Shown here piece by piece: positions 56,151 through 64,000 of a DNA stretch of 64,000 nucleotides; the stretch's first letter is position 1, and each line of letters opens with the position of its first letter. The stretch comes from Chiua virens. Its lineage: Eukaryota; Basidiomycota; Agaricomycetes; Boletales; Boletaceae. The notes under the pieces are model-generated. The model was not told the origin of the DNA. It made no database searches and was given only the letters and a program-made list of their open reading frames with translations. The translations under genes were made by a program, and so were the position numbers. The stretch covers positions 2,232,001 to 2,296,000 of the forward strand of contig JAHNUO010000003.1 in the NCBI GenBank assembly GCA_019787685.1. The letters are read 5' to 3'.

Positions 56151-59100
56151 GAATCTAGACCATGATTCATATTGTCAAATCGAAGCTCTAACTGGCGAAG
56201 GTTGTGCCGCTGCCGCTATAAGGGTACGCGTTATCCTGAATTCATCAATGGCGGGTTCGAGAAGACCATCTGTTTATGAGATAACAAAGATACAAAATTG
56301 GTTCGTTGGGCGTCTCAGAGACGTTTTTGGCAGTGTGAAAGCGGTAGAATGTGGCCGACCGACCGTGAATTATCTCCCACCCGCGGAAGAAAGACAAAGA
56401 TAAGAAGATAGCCAGGTGTTGGGTGCAAGTCCGTGAAAAGCTGGCGGATGGGAAAGTGTGGGTCCGTGCACGCCATCCACGGCGCAAAGGCCTCCTCTTC
56501 TACTTCCACGCTCATTTTCCCGCCGTATCATGTTCGGGATGTTCTGTCACTCATTCACTGCTAAAACGTTGAAGCTCGGAGTCAACAACCAGGGAAGCCT
56601 TGCCCATGATGTTTTTCCCATCCTATCTTTGCCCTTTGCTGTTGACACGGCGCGTGCAGACACTCCCTCGCACTGGCCACCCTCCAACGTTCGACGGGTC
56701 GTGCACATTGTTGCATAGTTCTTACCTCCGCTTACCCATTTCCCTTTCCACCACCGCCCTACCTCCGAGACCACCGCGATCTTGCGCTATTCCGAAGACT
56801 GATAGTGACTTTCTTGATACCAACTAGAACCCGCGCAGGTTGTGCGGTGCCGAAAACACCCACTTCACCTCGACTTCACCTCGTACGTACCGGATTGCCG
56901 AGTAACGCGTCGATGCCACGCGCTACCGTATGATGCACGTGCCCACCCTTTTATTCCCTTTCCCATTCCATCTTCTGTGTTACTCGCTTTGCCCGGGACA
57001 CATAACAGTGCAATCCTCCCCTGTCCCGTTCAACCGTGACAATTGTGGGGTCTGGAGAAGGTCATGCATGGGGAAAGTCATATTCGTCTTGCCGAAGGGG
57101 ACGAAGGGGGCGGACGTCAGATACAAAATACGCGACGACCAACGTGTATGTGTACCTGTGAATGGCGTGCTCATATCGTCATCCGCGTTCCGAACGTGTG
57201 GGGAAGGGTAGTAAGGCATGTCCGACGAAACTGAATAGGATGTCAGTGAGCGGGTAAGCTCGTGTTGTCGTCGTTATCAAAGCACATGATCGTCCATCCC
57301 GTTGGCTCTATCGATGTCAAAGGCGTCCATCAGTGACACCGGATGTGGGGCTCTTTCAGTGATCGTCCGATATGGATGCCTTGGGTGCGCCTATGGACTC
57401 CACCACGTTCTCTCTCCCTCATCCGCCGACATAAAATTGCCAATCTTTTTTTGAATTCGGATGTTGTTGTCGTTGACGTCGTCGGTCTTATTTTGGACCC
57501 ACCTTATTGTTCCCTCCGCACATTTCTGTTCAACGGACGCTCTCAAGAAGGCACGTTTGATCGTCCAGCAAGGTTCGCCTAGCCCGTGATGCGGCATGCA
57601 CGCGTTCAAACTTATCGACGAGTATGGCAAAACCCTAAACTGCGGAGCATGAGAAGGTGGTGAGGATGATGGGCGTTGGTGACTCAGGTTGATAGAAGAC
57701 AGTGGGTTCGGGTGGATGATCCTATCGTGCGATCTAGCTCGATACGCATGGAACGCGGACGGGGCGCGTAGGGGGTGGATCCTATATCCATGCTGTGTTG
57801 ATCGGCATGGCCGTATGGTTCGCACCCGACCCGGCGGCACGGGTGGGCACGGGTATCCCAGATGTCGTCCTAGGACTCTTTACCCTATATCCTGTCGTGA
57901 CGTAGACATGCGCGTCGCGCGGTGCCCGGGATACGCATCAGTAGCCCTCCAACACCGCCCGTTTTCACCCAACCCATGTATCTTCCTAGTCAGCTTTCCA
58001 CTCTACCTCTTCTTGTTCCCCTGGTTTCCGAGGTGAAGAACGTTGCGGTATGCCGTTCCATTCCCGCCCGAGTGTTCGCCATCCTACTGAGCGTTACTTA
58101 TCTCCCAATCCCTGTCCTGTCCGTCAAGCACCCTTGATCGGCTCATCATCATTCACGACCTATCTGGACCCACCTGACACCGACAACTGATGCCATTGAT
58201 ATATGCATGATGCTATGATGCCTGACCAGATAAACGAACGGACGTACCCGAAACCCAGACAATAAGCCAGGCCCAATGCCCGTCTCTACCATTGGACGGT
58301 CTGTCAGTAGACTACCCCGCCTACTCTAGGCCACTTGTTTGTGAACGTGCGATGACGGGCGAGATAGACTTGTTGTGATCGGTACAGGTTCTCCCGATGA
58401 TCGATACTCAAGTGACCCACGGACAGGCGACGGAGGTCCCCCGGGCGTGCCTTTCCTTTTTGTTGGGATCGGACGATTGGGGTGTTTGTCCTCTTCTTCA
58501 TTATCATATGATCAGTTATTTTCAAACGGTGCCCGCCAAATGCGGGAGTGTAGTTACAAAAAGGAGCGGCGAAGTACGTACGATAGCAGGCAATTGTGTG
58601 GAGCGACGAAACTAAAAAAAATGGTGTTCGTCTTGCGGATAGTTGCTCTACACATCGCAGTAATAAACGTAAGGACAGGCTGGGTCGGGTATTTCATGAA
58701 CAAAGATGAATGAAATAGAAAAAAAGGCGTGATGTCGCTACATTATATAGAATGCGATATTTCTTTCGTGAGCGTGGGTGAAGACCATGATGCGTATGGA
58801 TGATGTCTATCGTATATGCTTGGGAATCGTAACCGTTCGTGTACAATGCATTGCGAGGTTGCGTCAAGTTCGTATCTAAAAAAAATCGGGGGTTCCTGGA
58901 TATTCCCTCAGTGAAAAAGGAATAGGCGGGAAAGTGAGGTAAGTGGGGAGTGTGGGGTTGGCGGAAAAATGAGATTGGTGGAGGAGAGGTGGGGTAGGAG
59001 CAAGATCGGAAACGAGAAGACGGTGGATAGTCGACTCTTCGTCAGTCTAGACCGCGGTCGTTCGCCGTTCAGATCCAGAGACGTCGTCCGATCGTTTCTC

Positions 59101-59356
59101 GCCAACCGAGCCCCAAGGGGATGGGAAGCGAGGGCCCGATTCCGTCGTCGGCTGAGCCCAGCTTTTCATGCCGCGGGATCGGGTGCTTCTAGTATGTAGC
59201 GCCTCTGTGCGCTCGGCCGTTACCACTCCGACCGCCGACGGGTGACATGGTAACGAAACCAAAGAGTCGTTTGAGTAAGGGTTGCTGTTGACCGTGTGGT
59301 TTAATCGGGACGGGTGCATGTATTGGAGGCTGAATGGCACAAATAGCGATGAAACG
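56151..59356. other. Gene-poor stretch, nothing recognised
   Basis: Short frames only. None shows a conserved motif or a consistent intron/exon pattern. Confidence 0.45.
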
Positions 59357-60076
59357 TCACGGATGTGTCACCAACGAATAGAGCGCGAAATGAACGCTGT
59401 TAGCACGAGCAGGACACGTGAAAGAGGATGAGAGACGTACGCCACGCTTATACTCCGCCTTTGGGCCGCCGCCCGGGACTAAGAGGTAGGGCTGTGGCGG
59501 GGGCTTGGAAGAGGACGGATGACGTGAGTGAGAGGTGTGTCTGTGGTCCTTGGGTGGGTTGGGCGAGAGATGGTATATCTGGCCCGGTGGTGGTTGGGTC
59601 ACGTAGACCTCGCGGGTTGGGCTACGCCCTGACTGGGCAGGGTACTGGTAATTGTGTGGTGGTGATGTCTGTATCCGGGGTGCTGCAGGCGTGCGAGATG
59701 CATGGTGTGGCTGGGCATAGATGTAGGATTGGCCATGCGAAGGGTAGCCGTCTCTGGAGGTGCGAGAATGAGATTGTGTGCGGTGCCTCGATGACTGCGG
59801 GGTGCGGTCATAATGGGCGTGGTCGACGTAGGACCTGCTGCGCGACCGAGATGGCCGAGAAGAGTTCATGGACCATTGGTCGTGAGAGTGGTGATGAGGC
59901 GGGGGCGAGTCGTCTGACTGATCATAGAAAGAGCGATCGCGGTGTGTCGGTGAGAGTATGAACGGGTTTGAGTAGGCATGAGACTGTGAGCAGGTGTCGT
60001 GTACCCAATTCGATACGCGGCTCTGCTGAGCCATGTAACGCTCGTATGCAGCGGGGGAGTAGTCGTACTCTGTCAT
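59357..60076 (-). CDS. Low-complexity hypothetical protein
   Basis: A 239-codon frame starting MTEYDYSPAAYERYMAQQSR, then a Ser/Pro/His/Arg/Tyr-rich disordered body (SRPSRSRSRSY, HYDRTPQSSRHRTQSHSRTS), ending with a less repetitive segment (PPPQPYLLVPGGGPKAEYKR). The minus-strand sequence has a TATAAAG about 40 bp upstream (near 60115). A GTACGT donor near 59440 and an AG near 59402 suggest that the last residues as read may be intron and that the gene ends differently. The N-terminus is reminiscent of short, disordered Agaricomycete proteins of unknown role. I cannot assign a function; the coding call rests on the uninterrupted frame and plausible promoter. Confidence 0.5.
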   Translation of the reverse strand: MTEYDYSPAAYERYMAQQSRVSNWVHDTCSQSHAYSNPFILSPTHRDRSFYDQSDDSPPPHHHSHDQWSMNSSRPSRSRSRSYVDHAHYDRTPQSSRHRTQSHSRTSRDGYPSHGQSYIYAQPHHASRTPAAPRIQTSPPHNYQYPAQSGRSPTREVYVTQPPPGQIYHLSPNPPKDHRHTSHSRHPSSSKPPPQPYLLVPGGGPKAEYKRGVRLSSSFTCPARANSVHFALYSLVTHP

Positions 60077-63000
60077 GGGGAAGGACGGGGCGGCGGAGAG
60101 GCGAGTGGGTTCGCTTTATATGTGCTGCATTGCCACTTCCATTTTGAACCCGAACATGAGGATCGCTCCCGATTGATCCTTGGCTTACTCTCTCTAGGTG
60201 ACTTCCAGGGTCGGGTTCAACCGGGTAAGCAAGAAATCCTCTGAATCCCCTCTTTCCCCGCAAGAATCTCTACCCCACAGCACATGAGGCACTTGTCATC
60301 CTCCCATACTCACACTCTCAGGAATATTCGCATGACTCAGCTCACCGGCCAGCTGGCACTGCGGTGGCATCATGATTGTCCTTCATAGCCTCTCATCTCC
60401 AGGTGGCGTCACTTCCAACGCGCACGGAACCCGGCTTCACAACCATATCACTGGCACGTTTCCCGTCCGTCTCGCATATCTCGTAGGTATCCGTTCGTTT
60501 CATTTAACAACTCCCGGAACTCGAGCCGTTCCAACTACCATCGCCGCTCTCCGCCATATCTCCACTCCCCAGAGGACATTTGTTTTCGCTCTTGGCTCCT
60601 CGCCATGAAGGAGTCGCATAGCCCTTAATATCTGCTTTCAGGATACGCAATGCGCTCGTTTGGTAAAAGGCGGCCCTCCAACCGTGCCTTTCTCTAACAA
60701 TAAGCCCATTCAGATCGAGCCATCTTCCCTTCCATAGCGCGCAATTGACGGGAATCTGCCCTCATCCGGCAGGCAAGGAAAGAAAGGCCCATCCGATTCC
60801 ACGTCGAAGTTTTCTCCAAGTGGGCTCTCTGACACAATACCTCGCCATTTCTAGAATGGAAGTTTCCTCGACCTTCCATCTTTCCATTTCCAAGTGCGCA
60901 GCTTGGTCCCACTGATCTTGACTGGGGCCGCGCATCACTATATTTGGCTTGTCCGAAAACGGTCGTGTGTCGGTCTACCCAATGCATTCAATTCCCCTCG
61001 AGACTTGGAGCCGATGTTGTTATCGTTCGCCGAGGCGCTGCATGTCTGTCGAGGACACGACTGACCGTAGTTTATCCACTCGCCAGCTAGGCGGAAACAT
61101 GTACTGGGATAGGTACCGACAGTGCTGAAAAAAGCCCCAACTTTACGTACGCGTGGGGTCGGCTGTGTCCTAGACAGCAACTCTCACCCCTTTCTGCGGC
61201 CCCACAGATCCAAGCCTTGGTGTCGTCGCCGCGGCTGTGCACCCCGTTCGCGTTATTTTCACTGGACCCACAGACCTCAGGATTCAGGTTCCATGTGTTC
61301 ACCGACTTGAAGCGTGCTGTTCATGTTACCTAGGACGCGCTCGCTCGCACGAATGGGGACCCTGACCTCGTTTCGAACGGCGTGTTGGAACGCGGCGTGT
61401 GACTTTGAGGCGCTTGATCTTGGCCTTTTGGAGGAATTGATCATGCCCATAACGCCAGATATTGGCAAGTGACCAGTGATGCGTGTGGATACCCGGTCAC
61501 ATACAGTAGGACCGATTTCTGGATCAAGGCCCACCACTTGGCTTAGAATGACTGGCTACCCACGGCGCTATATACGCACTCGATGACTTCACCAACATCT
61601 CGTTGGGTCTTACAGGTGGTGAGGTCTCACGGCCGCGGGACGCCACAACACCGATGGCGATATGCCTAAATCGGTCTCGATAGACTTCAGGGTCTCGCTC
61701 GGCCTTTCTTTCGAGACGTCAATATAATCCAGATGGCACAGACGTGTGATACAAGTGATAGGTAGTATGGTTACAATGACAGCGCAGCATGTTCAAATAG
61801 GTCAAGGGGTATACTCCGGCGCGGTTATCCGAGTTTCATCCCATCGACCGCTCTAACTGAGCCTGGTGACCAGACTCGAGTCCGTGCAAAGCTTCGGCGA
61901 TGAACGTGTGCTAGCGATTCACGCGGAACATAGTTTCCGCGAGCGGAGGTATCAGGAACACATACTGATTCGAGGCTCATATACGCTCCGGACCTCTACC
62001 GTCTCCGATCGAGAATGACAAAGTTAGATTTGATGCCATTGCGCGCGGACGGACCTCGAGGTGTGCGGCGAAAGCACGATCGAAGTGACCAATATGCAAG
62101 GGGTTTTCAGAAGACGGCGAATATATGGAGACGAGGATATGTCATCGCGTTCTTCTCGTCGCCTCGTTTGATGGCACAACATCGTGTTTGTTTTTTATTG
62201 TTCAGAGCGCGTCGTGCGCGCGCGACCCTTGGCACTGCCGAGCGGCCTTCCTGGACTTAGAGGGGGTCGCAAATGACGGTGCAAAGTGGGCCAATCGCGT
62301 CAGGGTTCAATGTTTTCTCAAATTTCCGTCCGTGTGAGTGTGATGTGACACATGAGTAGTTGACGCTGGTGGCGCCTCAACACGAGTTGTCACCTAGTCC
62401 GCGAAGGAGGCGTGGTGCCAAGTTTCGAATGGAATGCCAGTGATGAGACAGATTTTCTCGCGGTGCATTGACCCCGCGGGGCTTAGGCTTTAGCTGCTTA
62501 TCTCTTCGATCAAGGATGTGATCAGGGTTGTCAGAACAAAAATAAAAAGAGAGGATGGTGGATGTGTTCGTGGCACTGTCAAACCGCAGCGTTTCGAAGG
62601 GTGAGCTCTTGAATTAAATATGAAAATACAATAAAAGGGAATATTAAAATAAAACGGTGCGTACACTGTGAGAGGCGCTTTCGGGTTTCGTCGGTAGTCT
62701 TCATGTGAGATGGACACGCAGGGTACCTCGGGCCACGTTTACGGTGGAAAAAGTGAATATCCGGGCCGTGTCGCGTATTGACAGGCAAGGGGACCTGACT
62801 GACCTTGTGGCCAATGGGTCATCGTGGCGTAGACTCCAAGCACACACGGAACCGAGTGGCACGGTTGGTTCTTCGAGCCAGATTACGGTCACGGTGATAC
62901 CTCTCTTCGCCGGTCCTCACAGCAAGGCAAAGCCAAGCCGTGTGGTACCTAGACGTTTCAAAAATAAAACCATGAACTGAGAATCTGGCTTACCCCTATA

Positions 63001-64000
63001 CCACTGCGAGGCTGTGTCTGCTCTGCCACAGGATACTTCGCGGCAAGGTGGGATTTATGAAATGGACTGGGGTGGCACCGACACTCACAGTGTCTGACAG
63101 CGCAGGATTCCCTTTCCTGTGACCTGCTGTATCTAAACTCTCGGAACTGTGAGTGGATACCAGAAGTCGGGAGAATGTTTTCCACTGTGCTGTGAAACTG
63201 TTTCATACAGGCATCGACGTACTAAACAATGTGAAGTACGTGAGACCTGAGGCCTGAGATGATGCTGTGTTACAATTCTCGGAATTGAGAGTGGGTCCCA
63301 GACGAGGAGGCAACGTTTTACATAGTCGCGATCTGAGATATTCATCAGTGTATGGAACCCGGGTGACGGACCTTTTAGGGCGCATTGCACAGTTTCCCCT
63401 ATCTTACGTCTCGCCGGAGGTTTCACTATCTATGCATACATGCAGTGGAATATAACGATAGAGCGAGAAATCGGATTCATGCTGGGCAGTTACATTCCAC
63501 ATATCCGCGGGTGAGAACGAGCGCAGCAAGAGAGTCGAGCGCCCACGCACATGTCTGCCCGGTTTGCGTGTATCCGTGTATCCGCTCCACATCTCTTCCC
63601 AGAACGCGTGCCACTGCGTGGATGATGCGTTGACACGTTTGAGGATTTGGTAGCGTGTACGAGTCATGTGAGACTAATCTTGGGTGCACATATTATCCGT
63701 GATGGGTGCTGTAGTGCACGTTGCGACTTTGCAGTTGGAGCCGAGGAGATGTTACTTGGTTGTTTTGAAGGGATGAAACTGGATATTCAGTTATGATAGC
63801 CTGAGGCGAGTAGGGGAGCGTCTCGAGTCATGACTTGAGAACGTAGAATAGCATACTTACTTACGAGGACTTTGCAAACCCATCCGTAGAGGAGACTCTC
63901 GACTCGGAGCCTTTAGAGGGTATGGGTTCGAAATCGCAGGAATTGACCTATAGGAGTAACCTCGCGAGGTGAACGGACATCCTCAAGCGCATGTAGCTAA
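60077..64000. other. Gene-poor stretch to the end of the window
   Basis: No gene, RNA or repeat that I can support. Two similar stretches, CTCTCGGAACTGTGAGTGG (near 63137) and TTCTCGGAATTGAGAGTGG (near 63275), are about 140 bp apart and may be a weak tandem duplication. Confidence 0.4.

Noticed and set aside
57391..58036. Overlapping frames on both strands (149 and 115 codons)
   Set aside because: No conserved motif or splice pattern; composition typical of GC-rich non-coding DNA.
58265..58345. Minus-strand TCCAATGGTAGAGACGG resembles a tRNA D-arm
   Set aside because: No matching T-arm or acceptor stem at the right distance.
63925..63950. GGGTTCGAAATC resembles a tRNA T-loop
   Set aside because: The bases on either side do not form a 5-bp stem, and no acceptor or anticodon arm can be drawn around it.

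Overview
The window is genomic DNA from a filamentous basidiomycete, most likely an Agaricomycete. Coding genes carry many short GT-AG introns of about 47-60 bp. Several families are typical of mushroom-forming fungi: DUF6589 proteins, RecQ-like helicases, chromodomain Ty3/gypsy elements and expanded multi-pass membrane proteins.

Left part (1-19.9 kb) is repetitive. Positions 1-2515 are the 3' end of a decayed Ty3/gypsy element: integrase C-terminus and chromodomain, an extra zinc-knuckle ORF, and a 754-bp LTR. Positions 3957-19914 form one 15,958-bp DNA transposon with 260-bp terminal inverted repeats (TIRs) and a 9-bp target duplication, CCCAAACCC. A RecQ-like helicase gene starts 17 bp inside the left TIR and a DUF6589 gene starts 74 bp inside the right TIR, both reading inward. 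The element is dead. DUF6589 is broken by LTR retrotransposons and part of it is flipped by an inversion between LTRs. It is now in four pieces, and the target duplications allow the original order to be worked out. Two nested LTR elements carry gag but no pol, and one also holds an opposite-strand gene with a Zn2Cys6-like cluster. The transposon landed 12 bp upstream of the start codon of a Crinkler/RHS-like P-loop gene.

Middle part (19.9-39.4 kb) holds the Crinkler/RHS-like gene, a decayed GH2 beta-mannosidase, a WD40/coiled-coil/TPR gene, an intact secreted acid-sphingomyelinase-like gene and an intact fungal adenylate cyclase (minus strand, five exons, 1800 codons).

Right part (39.5-56.2 kb) is a segmental duplication array. 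A NIPA-type magnesium transporter is followed by an uncharacterised multi-pass membrane protein, and this pair is repeated with progressive loss. Two membrane-protein copies (48.3 and 51.8 kb) look intact; the others are broken. From 56.2 kb to the end I see only one low-complexity candidate gene (59.4-60.1 kb, minus strand).

All splice models, repeat alignments and difference counts were made by eye. Family names come from recognition of motifs, not from a search.
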